Source: Breviolum minutum Mf 1.05b.01
Taxonomy: Eukaryota > Sar > Dinophyceae > Suessiales > Symbiodiniaceae
NCBI GenBank assembly: GCA_000507305.1
Contig: DF239313.1
Coordinates: 86,582 to 150,581, forward strand
Length of the DNA: 64,000 bases
Direction: 5' to 3'
In this document: positions 39,372 through 50,482 of the stretch, piece by piece
Position numbering within the stretch: the first letter of the stretch is position 1
How the letters are laid out: each line of letters starts with the position of its first letter
Notes under the pieces: model-generated
Databases searched by the model: none
The model's input: the letters and a program-made list of their open reading frames with translations, nothing else
What the model was told of the DNA's origin: nothing
Position numbers and translations under genes: made by a program

Positions 39372-39575
39372 TTGAGGAGATGGCAGATATTGCACCGCAG
39401 TCAAGAGCTTTTCACACGCTTTCGACAGCTGGTCAACACGCACAAGTCCTGGCAGAAGCTTTCTGCAGAAGCCAAGGATCCTGGTGTGCACATGTGTGCA
39501 GCAAAGGAAATTGGTGACAACAGGTGGTTTGCCACAAACAATTGTAAAGATGGAGAGGACCTAAATCATTTCTGA
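39372..39575 (+). CDS. Putative exon, helical
   Basis: The frame reads RRWQILHRSQELFTRFRQLV, then NTHKSWQKLSAEAKDPGVHM, then CAAKEIGDNRWFATNN and a stop. A second frame from acceptor tccgtactag (AIEEMADIAPQSRAFHTLST) is also good. Which one is coding cannot be settled by eye. Confidence 0.4.
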   Translation: MRRWQILHRSQELFTRFRQLVNTHKSWQKLSAEAKDPGVHMCAAKEIGDNRWFATNNCKDGEDLNHF

Positions 39576-39870
39576 ACAGTTTTTGGCGTTTTGCACTAAG
39601 GCATGAATCCATTTCTTAGATGTTTCAGGAGATGCTTAAAATACACAGCCACAATGTTCTTGTGTTGATTCGGAGGTGCCACCTCGAATCTTGACCCCTC
39701 CACCTCGGTCACACTTCAATAACTTGAAATGTGGTTGAATCCTGTAAGAGCTACTGTTGATGGTTCAGAAATCCGGCTAACCAGTTGAGGTTTGGTAGTT
39801 TATCCCATTATTTACAGGGTTTTGTGATCGCTGTGATATGATTGTTTGAATGTAGATTGCCTTTATTGAC

Positions 39871-40032
39871 TTATCAAAATGCACAACTTCCTTGACACAC
39901 ATTGGCACCAACCCTTGGTTTTCGTTGATCCATGTTGCAAAAACTATCCCACCGGTTCCTTCAGAGGTGTTGAATTGGCCAACGGTCACCACTGCAGGCC
40001 AAAGAGTTGGATTCAGATGGATGGGAGCCACC
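39871..40032 (-). CDS. Putative minus-strand exon
   Basis: A canonical minus-strand acceptor (atgtgtcaccag) leads into VAPIHLNPTLWPAVVTVGQF, then NTSEGTGGIVFATWINENQG and LVPMCVKEVVHFDK. The + strand is open here as well (THIGTNPWFSLIHVAKTIPP) but without a matching acceptor. No family is recognised. Confidence 0.35.
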
Positions 40033-40981
40033 CTGGTGACACATGGAAATCCAGTGATGTTGGGACGATTTCATGTGGAAGCGAAGCTTTCCTTCCGAAG
40101 GTCATAGTGCTGAGGAAAAAAACACGTAGCATTGCAGTAGATTCGCACTGCGACTTGACATGCGCTGATACATGGAGTTTTCAGATTTGAGTTGTAGGGT
40201 TCCTTCTCCAAAGGGTTTCAAAAGCACGGTGGATAGTATGAAAGGGCTTGAAAAACATGTCAGGAATTGTGAGGATAGGTGAGGTTTTCCATGAGGTGTG
40301 AGAAAGGTATGCATGTACATTCCAACAATTCCAACCAACGTATTTTGAATCTTGAAACTAATTCCTGCGGGTTGGGTTTACAGAGACCTGGGAAGACTGC
40401 AGCCACAAGCTGATGACATACAACATCATGTCATCATATGTCAATCACATGTCATCCACATCCATCAAGAAAGTTCCACATCCACCTGATATTTGAAGCA
40501 TATGTTCTCGAGACTTTTTGGGACAAGACACAAGACATCAGCATAAGCACGGTACAGCACGGGTGGTCCAGCCATGGAGGGTCCAATCATTGCAGAGTTT
40601 AGCAGCCTCAATGCCTTGAACCAAAAGGTAGCGAGTGGATGGGTCAACAAAATGATCAAATGTTGAAATGGCAATATTAGTCACATCAAATTGCAAACAG
40701 AAGATGTGAAAATGGGCTTGTGTTTGTGGGATGTGTTTCTGGGCTTTGGGTCTCTAGAAAGACTTTGGATCTTTGTTGTTCTAGCAGGAATAAGCCAAAA
40801 AATGAAGTTCATGTACATCATTCTTATTGAATTCTTTGGAGACCTTCCATTGAACAGCCATGTTCGGTGTCCCCGGAATCTTCACGGATGAATTTTGTGG
40901 CAAGTTCACCAGGCCCAATCTCCGCAATTCTTCGAAGGCAGACCGGTGGTGGCAAATTTCGAGTGATGGACCTGTTGATAG

Positions 40982-40987
40982 AGCACC

Positions 40988-41019
<32 letters not shown>
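40982..41019. repeat. (CT)n(AT)n microsatellite
   Basis: TCTCTCTCTCTC runs into TATATATATATA. Confidence 0.95.
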
Positions 41020-41307
41020 TCATAATTATATATACATATGTGTGTTTTTGTATATATTACAGGATCAATTTAGAATGTAGGTGTTTCATAGATATATACT
41101 GGGTGTAGAGTGGGATGTTCTCATTGCAGCGTTTTCAGTGGGTTGATGGAGTATGATCCATGTATATCATATCATTCTTGTTTTTTTGGCTTCGGGCGAA
41201 AGGCGGGCCCCCCAAATACTTCTTTTTGCCTCACCGAAACAGACAAGAGGCAGTCCAGAAATGTTTGGTGGATGTGAATTTGGAATTGGTATTGCTATCA
41301 ACAACAT

Positions 41308-44270
41308 CAAGCATCATTCATCATCATCATCATCATCATCATCAAACTCATCAAACATCTCAGCATCATCATCATAATCATCAATTACCATCATCAATCA
41401 TCACCAAACATCAGTCATCATCAAACATCAATCATGATCAAACATCAAACATCAATCATCATCAAACACCAACCATCATCATCAAACATTAAACATCAAT
41501 CATCAAACATCAATCATCATCAAACACCAATCATCATGGAACATCAATCATCATCACCAATCATCATTATCATCATCAAACATCAGTCATCGTCAGACAT
41601 TAATCATCATCAAACATCGATCCTCATCAAACATCAATCATCATCAAACTTCAACCATTAATCATCATCATCATCAAACAGCAATCAGCATCAATCATCA
41701 ATCATCATCATCAAACATCAGTCATCATCAGACATCAATCATCATCAAACATCAAACATCATCAAACATCAGTCATCAGCAAACATCAATCGTCGTAATC
41801 ATCAATCATCATCAATCATCAATCATCAATCATCATCGTCATCTAACATCATCAACCATCATCGTCATCTAACATCATCAAACGGCAATCATCATCAAAC
41901 ATTCATCATCATCAAACACCAACCATCATCAACCATCATCAGCCATCATCAACCATCATCAATCATCATCAATCATCATCAATCATCATCAATCATCAGC
42001 AAACATCAATCGTCGTCATCATCATCATTCATTATCATCAAACATCATCAAACAGCAACCATCATCAAACATCAATCATGATCAAACATCAAACATCAAT
42101 CATCATCATCAATCATCATCAATCATCAGCAAACATCAGCAAACATCAATCGTCGTCATCATCATCATTCATTCTCATCAAACATCATCAAACAGCAACC
42201 ATCATCAAACATCAATCATGATCAAACATCAAACATCATCATCATCATCATCAAACACCAACCATCATCAAACATCAATCATGATCAAACATCAATCATC
42301 AAACATCAATCATCATCATCAAACACCAACCATCATCAAACATCAATCATGATCAAACATCAATCATCAAACATCAATCATCATCAAACACCAATCATCA
42401 TCGAACATCAATCATCATCACCAATCATCATTATCATCATCAAACATCAGTCATCGTCAGACATTAATCATCATCAAACATCAATCCTCATCAAACATCA
42501 ATCATCATCAAACTTCAACCATTAATCATCATCATCATCATCTTCAAACATCAGTCATCATCAGACATCAATCATCATCAAACATCAAACATCATCAAAC
42601 ATCAGTCATCAGCAAAAATCAATCTTCGTAATCATCAATCATCAAACATCATCAATCATCAATCATCAATCATCAATCATCAATCATCATCGTCATCTAA
42701 CATCTTCAACCATCATCGTCATCTAACATCATCAAACGGCAATCATCATCAAACACCAACCATCATCAATCATCATCAATCATCATCAAACATCATCAAA
42801 CATCATCAAACATCATCAAACATCAGTCATCAGCAAACATCAATCGTCGTCATCATCAATTGTCATCAATCATCAGCATCATCATCATCATCAATCATCA
42901 ATCATCAATCATCATCAATCATCATCAATCATCATCAATCATCATCAATCATCATCAATCATCATCAATCATCATCAATCATCATCAATCATCATCAATC
43001 ATCATCAATCATCATCAATCATCATCAATCATCATCATCATCCTCATTCATTTNNNTCAATCATCATCAATCATCATCAATCATCATCAATCATCATCAA
43101 TCATCATCAATCATCATCAATCATCATCAATCATCATCAGACATCATCAGACATCAATCATTGTCAATCATCAATCAGCATCACACATCAATCATCATCA
43201 ATCATCAAAGACCAATCATTATCTTCAACATCATCAATGTCATTATCATCATCATTCATCGTCATCAAATTCATCAAACAGCAATCATCATCAAACATCA
43301 ATCATGATCAAACACCAAACATCAAACATCAAACATCAATCATCATCATCATCATCATCACCATCATCGTCATCATCATCATTATCATCAATCATCAATC
43401 ATCCATCATCAATCATCAATCATCAATCATCATCAATCATCAATCATCAGCAATCATCATCATCAACATCATCAATCATCATCGTCATCTAACATCATCA
43501 ATCAACATCGTCATCTAACAGTATCAAACGGCAATCATCATCAAACATCAATCATCATCAAACACCAACCATCATGAAACATCAATCATCTTCAAACATC
43601 AGTCATCAGCAAACATTCATCGTCGTCATCATCGATCATCATCAATCATCATCAATCATCATCAATCATCATCAATCATCATCAATCATCATCAATCATC
43701 ATCAATCATCATCAATCATCATCAAGCATCATCAAGCATCATCAATCATCATCAATCATCATCAATCATCTTCAATCATCATCAATCATCATCAATCATC
43801 TTCAAGCATCATCGCCATCTAACATCATCAAACGGCAATCATCATCAAACATCAAACATCATCAAACATCAGTCATCAGCAAACATCAATCGTCGTCATC
43901 ATCAATTGTCATCAATCATCAGCATCATCATCATCAATCATCAATCATCATCAATCATCAGCATCATCATCATCAATCATCATCGTCATCTAACATCATC
44001 AATCAACATTGTCATCTAACATTTTCAAACGGCAATCATCATCAAACATCAATCATCACCAAACACCAACCATCATGAAACATCAAACATCATCAAACAT
44101 CAGTCATCAGCAAACATTAATCGTCGTCATAATCAATCATCATCAATCATCATCGTCATCCAACATCATCAATCATCATCGTCATCTAACATCATCAAAC
44201 GGCAATCATCATCAAACATCAAACATCATCAAACATCAGTCATCAGCAAACATCAATCGTCGGCATCATC

Positions 44271-44317
<47 letters not shown>

Positions 44318-44322
44318 ATCAT
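41308..44322. repeat. 3-kb ATC satellite with higher-order structure
   Basis: Variants of ATC, CATCAA and AATCATCATC are arranged in recurring longer blocks. A block containing CAGCAAACATCAATCGTCG occurs about nine times (near 41775, 42000, 42133, 42607, 42835, 43608, 43878, 44108, 44246) and one with ACATCATCAAACGGCAATCA about six times. A 150-bp stretch at about 41516-41665 is nearly identical to 42380-42530, so a unit of roughly 0.83-0.86 kb has been duplicated. A 3-base N gap lies at 43054. Ser/His/Ile/Asn-rich ORFs up to 210 codons are artefacts of the repeat. Confidence 0.95.
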
Positions 44323-44328
44323 CAGCAG

Positions 44329-44981
44329 CCTGATCCGTCTCCCTTTCCGATGGTGGCACCTCAATTGCCAGGCCTACGGCCAGGACACCTCACCGATAGG
44401 CGGGGGGGTGGCTCGGATGAGGTCCATAATGTACTTTTATTCTTACAGGAGTTGTTAAATTACTTTCTTTGGGGCGGATTAACCAATGCAAATGTATGGT
44501 GTTCAAAATGCAATTTTTTTTTGGTTGGTGATATAGTGACCCCGGTTTTATGTTGCTGGTACCCTGGTACCCTCCTTTACGCTATTATCAGGTCCCACTC
44601 CAAATTCCTTGTGAAGTTAGTTTATAATTTATTTATTAAAGCCATTCAATTCATGGAGCTCTTTTTTGGGATCCGGAAGAGAATGCATGGAAAAAAATCC
44701 CATTCTGCATTTTGATTTCCTTTGGCTACTTGAAGGTCCTATGATCGACCGCGTGGAGACGATGTGGGGGGGCACAAAAGCTTCTGTCAGAATAAGTTTT
44801 GTTGGCGATCTTGATATTTTTGATATTCTTTCGACTTGACTACACCTTTCTTCTTGGATCCTTCCCTTTGTCAAAGGGCATATATGACCAGATTTAAAGG
44901 AATGGTCTTTTACCCCCGCAGAATTGGCCCACCAAAACTGAACTCCTTAATAACATCAATACATCTTTCGGTGGAAACTGA
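44329..44981 (+). CDS. Two-exon 3' gene end abutting the ATC satellite
   Basis: Exon 44329-44421 is exactly 31 codons in phase 0, Pro/Gly-rich (PDPSPFPMVAPQLPGLRPGH, then LTDRRGGGSDE), between acceptor atcatcagcag and GT donor (gtccat). After a 500-nt intron with a strong acceptor (tacccccgcag), exon 44922-44981 continues NWPTKTELLNNINTSFGGN and TGA. The acceptor of the first exon is the last unit of the ATC satellite, so the upstream intron ends in 3 kb of repeat. Function unknown; the first exon is likely disordered. Confidence 0.55.
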
Positions 44982-45472
44982 AAATCCGCATTTGTGTAAC
45001 ACCGAAGAATGAGTAGGTGCACACAAGGCCGGCCATACTAAGCCTTAGTAAGCCTCAATTAATTAACGAAAAACTGAATGAGCCTTGATAAGCCTTAAAA
45101 TCAACAACAAGCAGCACGACAACATGCATGGAAATCAAGGTCCCTGCACCAGAAACCTGCCTTTTGGGGCTGGAATGTTTTCAAAAGGCTTGTCAAATCA
45201 TATTAAAGCTTTTTGTAGAGCTAGCCAATATTTATGGCCAATTGGGTGGGATAAAAGGCAGTTTCTGAAACAATGAGTTGAAGTTGATCTAGTTAAACAA
45301 TGGACTCGCTTTACATTATATAAATGAATCATTGAGCATCCGTTAATGCATGTCACAATGTGACAGTATCCATCATGTGCTGGCACATCGGCTCTCCATT
45401 GTCCAACAAGCACGCTTTGGTATCGAAAATTCCTGTGGTTTTTGCTCGCATCTTTAAAAAAAATCTTTGCAG

Positions 45473-45614
45473 GGGAATGTGCAGGCATTCAGCAAAGAGA
45501 CATGCTTGATCAGAATATTGTAAATCTACACATGATAAACTGCTGGATTGTGGAGAATGGTGGCTCTACCTATCCGGAAACCAAAGAAGATGTACTGGAT
45601 GCCACTGTATGCAG
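45473..45614 (+). CDS. Internal exon, unknown protein
   Basis: Acceptor aaatctttgcag and GT donor (gtgggt) frame ECAGIQQRDMLDQNIVNLHM, then INCWIVENGGSTYPETKEDV, then LDATVC, entering at phase 1 and leaving at phase 2. Good composition and both splice sites are consensus. No family is recognised. Confidence 0.6.
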
Positions 45615-45935
45615 GTGGGTAGCAGCACCTCGCAGAGAGAAAGGCTGTTGAGGCGTGAATTGATGAAGAAAAAAGCTGTCACATGCCATGCTTTAAAGAC
45701 GAGCGTGTTTGTCAAATTTACTTTGGAATTTCGCTCGAAAGTTCATAATAAACCCTTGGAAAAAAGACTTTGAAACGTTTAGCTGTTTACTCGCAAAAGT
45801 GCAGTTCTGATAGGGGCGAGTCGATCTATACTACATCCAGTGGTATGAATGAGCACTTCATTGAGGATCAGCCACGACCTCAGTCGATCCAAATCGTGTT
45901 TTACTGTTTTACTTGATTTTATTATCATTCATATC

Positions 45936-46052
45936 ATACACCCTGGAGATTGAACCGCTGGAACCTAAAAATCACCCAATTGAAAAGGAAAATCATCTAG
46001 CATCCAAACCTCCTCTTGGTAAATTCCAGCCGTTCAGGGCCTCAGGGGTGTA
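45936..46052. repeat. TIR element copy, exonised at its right end
   Basis: Runs from ATACACCCTGGAGATTGAAC with CGCTGGAACC to AATTCCAGCCGTTCAGGGCC with TCAGGGGTGTAA. A sister copy of 32384-32510, sharing the interior. One frame is open through the whole element (YTLEIEPLEPKNHPI, then SKPPLGKFQPFRASGV). Confidence 0.75.
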
Positions 46053-46190
46053 AGCAAATTGCACGTCCAAAACATGCCAGATTTGGTTCATGTGAGGCCT
46101 CAGCTCCTGCAATATGGAATGTTTGGGAGCCTGGAGGTTGACAATTCCAAAAGGCGATCTCCTTTCTTGCCTTTTGGAGGGAACTGTTAA
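46030..46190 (+). CDS. Terminal exon starting inside a TIR element
   Basis: The acceptor ggtaaattccag belongs to the element. The phase-1 frame gives 52 codons to TAA: VQGLRGVSKLHVQNMPDLVH, then VRPQLLQYGMFGSLEVDNSK, then RRSPFLPFGGNC. The first eight codons come from the element's right terminus. The upstream exon was not found. The alternative is the read-through frame from about 45879, with a membrane-like LLFYLILLSFISYTLEI, which stops at 46052. Confidence 0.5.
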
Positions 46191-46585
46191 ATGGTCCAAC
46201 CTTTAGGAAATCACTGAGCAATGGATATATAAACACCCCTCTATGGAATTGGGGTTAATGAGTTTATCTCCTATATGGAACCAGTGGGAGTTTAGACCCT
46301 GGCACAAATGAAGAGTGGGCGAAAAGCATCCCAATATATTACCATGTATCATTGCGACATGGGATTTAAATTTATCTTAAGATTGATTCATTTGTCAACA
46401 TTGCATATTTGTATATGATGAACATTCGATATATATATATATATATATACGCTGACTTATATATATATATATATCGAGTGAATCCCGCAGGTTTTTTTCT
46501 CCAAAAAAGGGTGGTTTTGTTTGGACCAAGAAAAATTGCTGTGATTTTTACTGGACAAAAAAATCCTCCCATGACCACCTCTCAG

Positions 46586-46842
46586 AAATTTGGAAGGGCT
46601 TCAATACTCGCATGATTCTTCGGTCCTTTCTGTTGGACAGAAGTCGGTCGAAAAAATTATGCATGTATACTTCCTATAAGGAAAGGACGTTTCCCATTCA
46701 CCACTTTTTCAGGGGGCGAAATGTTAGTTTCAGGGAGTGTAAACTGTGCACTATGTACCAGGGTTTTCTACATCTCGGGTGGTTCGCCGGATTTGTGAAC
46801 CATCAACAGCATCAATCCTGCAATGTTGTGGCTTGCCCTTAG
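46586..46842 (+). CDS. Two exons joined across a 69-nt TIR-element intron
   Basis: Exon 46586-46664 (acceptor cacctctcag) encodes IWKGFNTRMILRSFLLDRSR then SKKLC and ends at phase 2. Exon 46734-46842 enters at phase 2: ECKLCTMYQGFLHLGWFAGF, then VNHQQHQSCNVVACP and TAG. The intron is GT-AG (gtatac...gtttcag), 69 nt, and ends within the right terminus of a TIR element. It has no in-frame stop and a length divisible by three, so retaining it would add 23 residues. The protein has four cysteines in the last exon (CKLC, then SC and AC). Function unknown. Confidence 0.55.
46665..46742. repeat. TIR element forming the intron at 46665-46733
   Basis: Right end CACTTTTTCAGGGGGCGAAA with TGTTAGTTTCAGGGAGTGTA is well kept; the left end (GTATACTTCC) is diverged from TACCCTCCC and supplies the GT donor. 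Confidence 0.6.
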
Positions 46843-47062
46843 GACGCACCTGCTACCGAAAGCTTCAACTACAGAGGTCCAACTGTGCAAAAGACGATTT
46901 TGGTGGTTGATTGATGTGTGTTTTTTTGGCTTAGCTTCTCTTTTTCATGGCAAATGCCATTAAATCTACAGTAACCAGGATTTCATGAAATGGGATTTTA
47001 TACATGCCTTTTTGGTTGATTTTGTTGTGGGCCCATGGCGGTTTTTTTGTTCGCGTTGGCAG

Positions 47063-47104
47063 GAACGGGAACGGCTCCTACGAAGGTTGGAGATGTGTGC
47101 CAAG
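47063..47104 (+). CDS. Putative short exon, coiled-coil-like
   Basis: Acceptor tcgcgttggcag and GT donor (gttcgg) bracket 14 codons in phase 0 (ERERLLRRLEMCAK). A competing frame (RNGNGSYEGWRCVPRFGGAK) runs on to 47218. On the same strand as the gene at 48133 but not joined to it by phase. Confidence 0.4.
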
Positions 47105-47219
47105 GTTCGGGGGCGCGAAGTTTCACCAAGTTCCTGGGGCTCCCTTACTTTCCATGGATCCCTGGTTGTTTGATAGGGATCCTTATAATGTTAAGGATTT
47201 CCGGATTTCTGTAAGTTAA

Positions 47220-48130
47220 AGTTGGATATCAGATTGACTAGATTTTTTCAAGAAAAAACAAGACAGGACGGAGGAAAAAAGACAAAAGACATGTTCAGGA
47301 ATTATTTTTGCTAAAAGCACACAAACCGTTTCATCATTCACAACAGTTTCATCATCATTTCATCCAGTATTTTCAGCAGCAACTTCGGATGGAAAGCAAC
47401 ATATGACAGGCGAGCTGCGAAAAGAAAGAAAACCTCCCACCTTCCATTATACTGATTGTTCAATAGGGATCCTTATAATGGTGTTTTTGTAATCCCCATA
47501 AACCTGGGCAGTATTATCCCCATATACAGGAAAGAACCTGTTCTTTTTCATTGTTCATTTGGTAGCATCGAAGTATTGCACTTGTAGATGTCGATACTAA
47601 AGGTGGCCCGGACAAGGCTCCAAGGTTACCCAAAACGACCCGTCATCCAATGATTTTGTTTAGGCCAGAGAGGAGTCGACAAAGATCATGAGCATCCGCT
47701 TTGCTCAAAGAGATGCAGTGAAGCATGACATGAAGCAAGATAGGTTCGGGGGATCCAGCCGTTGAGTGGCACGTGTTGGATTTATCCAGCCGTTGAGTGG
47801 CATGATTGTTCATTCCGTTGTGCACTGGCAATGCCTTAAATATGTCATGATTCATCCTTGGTTTATGTATGTTCATATGTATACCCTGGAAGTCAACCAC
47901 CATTTTTAAAAATGGTGACTCATTTCGGATGATAATAAGTCCCTACTAAAAAACAAAAGTGGTTCTTAAACCAAGCTAGATATAAGAAATGTTGGTTTGA
48001 CTTCCGTATCTATATTCATTGTATCAGGAATGTAATTTTGCGACACTATATCAGCAAGGGGGGTTGAAAATGAAGTCATGTTCATCTAATTTGATTTTTG
48101 CATATTTTTTGGAAGTCTGTGGGCTGATTT
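47220..48130. other. Gene-poor stretch
   Basis: Holds a second copy of AATAGGGATCCTTATAATG (47463-47481; the first is at about 47173), a duplicated ATCCAGCCGTTGAGTGGCA (near 47754 and 47787), and otherwise AT-rich sequence without exons. Confidence 0.5.
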
Positions 48131-48132
48131 AG

Positions 48133-48536
48133 GGTTCACCATCGCCAGGCGAGTTTACTTGGATCGTTTAGTGGCTTCACAACGTGAGCGTGATGAGAGA
48201 TGGGCCAGGTGCGTATTTCGTATTTCGTTGTTGGATTTTTTTCGAAGATTCCAACTCAATTTCAATGGTTCTTTCTGGTTCCCCAGGTCAAAGGTGGTAC
48301 TTTAGGTGATATATATATATATATATATAATCCCCCCAATTGGGGAACCAGGTTAACCACCACCGTCACTAGCAATTGACCACCGTGTCAGGAGGCTTCA
48401 AAAAAGCCCATTTGCAATCGACCTTGTTGCTGAAGACCAGCGCATCTCAGAGGAGACCCTGGACGTTTTTTTTCCTCGAAGTTTTGTTGTTCTTTTTTGG
48501 AAAGCTGTGGATGTTAAGCAAGAGCCGGATGAGTGA
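48133..48536 (+). CDS. 3' end of a gene, charged helical protein
   Basis: Exon 48133-48208 (acceptor gctgatttag) encodes FTIARRVYLDRLVASQRERD then ERWAR and ends at phase 2 before a GT donor (gtgcgt). Exon 48392-48536 (acceptor ccaccgtgtcag) continues in phase: RLQKSPFAIDLVAEDQRISE, then ETLDVFFPRSFVVLFWKAVD, then VKQEPDE and TGA. A cassette at 48287-48305 (acceptor ttccccag) would instead give SKVVL and an early stop, so alternative splicing is possible. The charged stretch RERDERWAR suggests a coiled coil. Function unknown. Confidence 0.6.
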
Positions 48537-48683
48537 GAGGTGTTTTTTTTGATGTTTTTTTTGTTTAAGATGTTTTAAACTATTAAAGGCAGTGGGAAAG
48601 AAGTGAGTTGGCAAGTTCAGATTGATAAACTCCAAGCTCTTTACTGGAAAAAGTGACACATCGCCACAGAAATCGGATTCTAT

Positions 48684-49022
48684 ATGATTCAGCTATGGGT
48701 TTCTGCGCCGGGATTTCTCTGCTATTGTTTGGATAAGGATTTTAAGATGTCCACTTTTGGCCTTGAACACCTGGACAAAACAGGAGAATCGTGTACGACA
48801 CCTGGTGGAGCAGAGAAGGTGGGGCGAAGATGTTTTGAAAGTCGAAAATCACACCTCTCCAGCTGTGACATACCCTGGGTGAAACGAGGATATCAGGATC
48901 CGGAAAGGAGGACAGACACCGTTGAAATGATCACATCTTTACGATCGTTCGAAGCAGATTCGGCAATACAGAGTCATTTTGTTCTGATGTACGCGATTAT
49001 GAAATATTATGATCGAATGTGA
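48684..49022 (+). CDS. Uninterrupted 112-codon ORF
   Basis: The ORF reads MIQLWVSAPGFLCYCLDKDF, then STFGLEHLDKTGESCTTPGG, then SSCDIPWVKRGYQDPERRTD and ends at TGA. Composition is plausible in the middle; the start lies just after the gene ending at 48536. No splice sites were needed or identified. It may be an exon rather than a whole gene. Confidence 0.35.
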   Translation: MIQLWVSAPGFLCYCLDKDFKMSTFGLEHLDKTGESCTTPGGAEKVGRRCFESRKSHLSSCDIPWVKRGYQDPERRTDTVEMITSLRSFEADSAIQSHFVLMYAIMKYYDRM

Positions 49023-49930
49023 TCAATTGATATGTGATTGTTTGACATTGTTTGTATAGTAGGAATCAAGAAGATGTGAATTCCAGTTCCACCCTTTAAG
49101 TGGGATACATAGCAATAACTTAACCCAATTTTACTGGCTTCAAACCATTCTACAAAGGAGAAAGCAATTGTTGAAGATGGTGAAAGTCCGAGATCTTTGG
49201 CACAAGAACTTCATGAGAATCCTGCCTTATTTCCTGTCAAATATCGGAAATAAGGCTTTACAAAGTAAATCGAACTAATCAAAAAACCAACCATTCTTCT
49301 TTGAGGCCCAATTTTTGAAGAAAAAAGTGCGTGGATATCTATTTTCTGCTGGGTGTTTCAAAAATTTGGGTTGATTTTCCATGGGTTTCCCATGGGGCCA
49401 GGGCCAAATCGACCGCGACACGCAGCCGCGAAGCACACCATCGGCGTCATGGCACTGCAATTCGGGGTTGCCAAACCCATGTAATAGTAGGTAAATGTTT
49501 GTTCATTTTTATGAAGGGAACCCTATGAAAACCCAGCTTTTTCAGGCGAAAGACCAAAAAAAATCCACTGTTACAATGTTTTGGCAGAACCCACTTGATG
49601 TATCTTGATGTATCATTTCAAGAATATTGAGTATTAGGATTTCACGACTTTATATCACTATTGGTTAGTGTCACGACGTTTTAAGGCTCTATACTCTATA
49701 ATAAGGATTGGTTTATTTCAAGTAAATTATGGGAACTAGAATCATCCCAATGAGATGGGATAAGGTTTTTACATGGTTTTACTTAATGTCTGAGTCTCAA
49801 AAAAGTCAGAGCCAGAAGATTCATAGCTTCTTCCAGGCGTGTACAACTATGATACATGTTACGCACGTTACATACTCCATCACTTAGAGAATGGTTTATC
49901 CAATAGCGACCACCAGCATTGTGAGCCGAG

Positions 49931-50110
49931 AGTAAGTCCGAAACTACGTGTTTTTCGGCAACATTCAACCCATCATCCCGCAGAAGCGCCCCGAGTCTTT
50001 GGAAGAACCCAAGGATCTTTAAGCGCGCAACGGTGGAGTCCGACGAATTAGATCAGCTGCGAAGAGAGAAGAGGCAAAGTGCTGGAAGACTTCATGACAT
50101 GAAGGAATGA
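49931..50110 (+). CDS. Terminal exon, basic/charged
   Basis: After acceptor tgagccgag, 59 codons run to TGA: SKSETTCFSATFNPSSRRSA, then PSLWKNPRIFKRATVESDEL, then DQLRREKRQSAGRLHDMKE. The final charged helix is very typical of real protein. A competing frame (PRVSPKLRVFRQHSTHHPAE) is less so. Function unknown. Confidence 0.6.
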   Translation, partial: SKSETTCFSATFNPSSRRSAPSLWKNPRIFKRATVESDELDQLRREKRQSAGRLHDMKE

Positions 50111-50276
50111 GTTTGGTGTTTATCATTGTTTGATGTTTTTTTCGAATTTGGATGAATTTGGGACTACTGAAATTTGAAAGTTTTCCAAAATCACCATTAA
50201 AAAGAAAAAAAAATCGCCCGGGCGCAGCTGTTTGTGCTTGGTCAAGGGGAGGGCGCCGAGGGAGGGTGAAGCCCAG

Positions 50277-50467
50277 CGCTGTGGCGCAATGTCGAATGCA
50301 AAGCCCGGCGTCGATGGAGTTGAAGCCGAAGAATATGATCAGGAGAGAGAAAGATGACGATACCCTCCCGAAGTTGAACAGGAAACGCCCCTGAAAAAGT
50401 TACAATAGGACCCTAACAGGAAAGGATCGTCTTCCTTTCCCAACATTTTTCAGGGGCAAAGTGTTAA
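50277..50467 (+). CDS. Acidic exon followed by a TIR-element intron
   Basis: Acceptor gtgaagcccag leads into RCGAMSNAKPGVDGVEAEEY then DQERE in phase 0. If a GA donor at 50353 (gatgac) is used with the element's own acceptor (cattttt|cag, exon resuming at 50454), the C-terminus becomes RAKC and stop. Without splicing the frame ends at TGA 50355. The splice is inference. Confidence 0.45.
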
Positions 50468-50482
50468 ACTTTGGGGGTGTAT
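50360..50482. repeat. TIR element copy at an exon edge
   Basis: ATACCCTCCCGAAGTTGAAC with CGCCCCTGAAAAAG on the left is mirrored by CATTTTTCAGGGGCAAAGTG with TTAAACTTTGGGGGTGTAT on the right, 123 bp. It begins only a few bases after the acidic exon ends. Confidence 0.8.

Noticed and set aside
40781..41023. Exon-like island open in + and two minus frames
   Set aside because: All three frames are plausible (+ FGVPGIFTDEFCGKFTRPN; - CLRRIAEIGPGELATKFIRE), so no call was made.
41308..44322. Long Ser/His/Asn/Ile-rich ORFs (up to 210 codons) and a CRISPR-like regular repeat pattern
   Set aside because: The ORFs are translations of the ATC satellite, open because CATCAATCATCATC units lack stops. 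There are no unique spacers of constant length between constant repeats, and the genome is eukaryotic.
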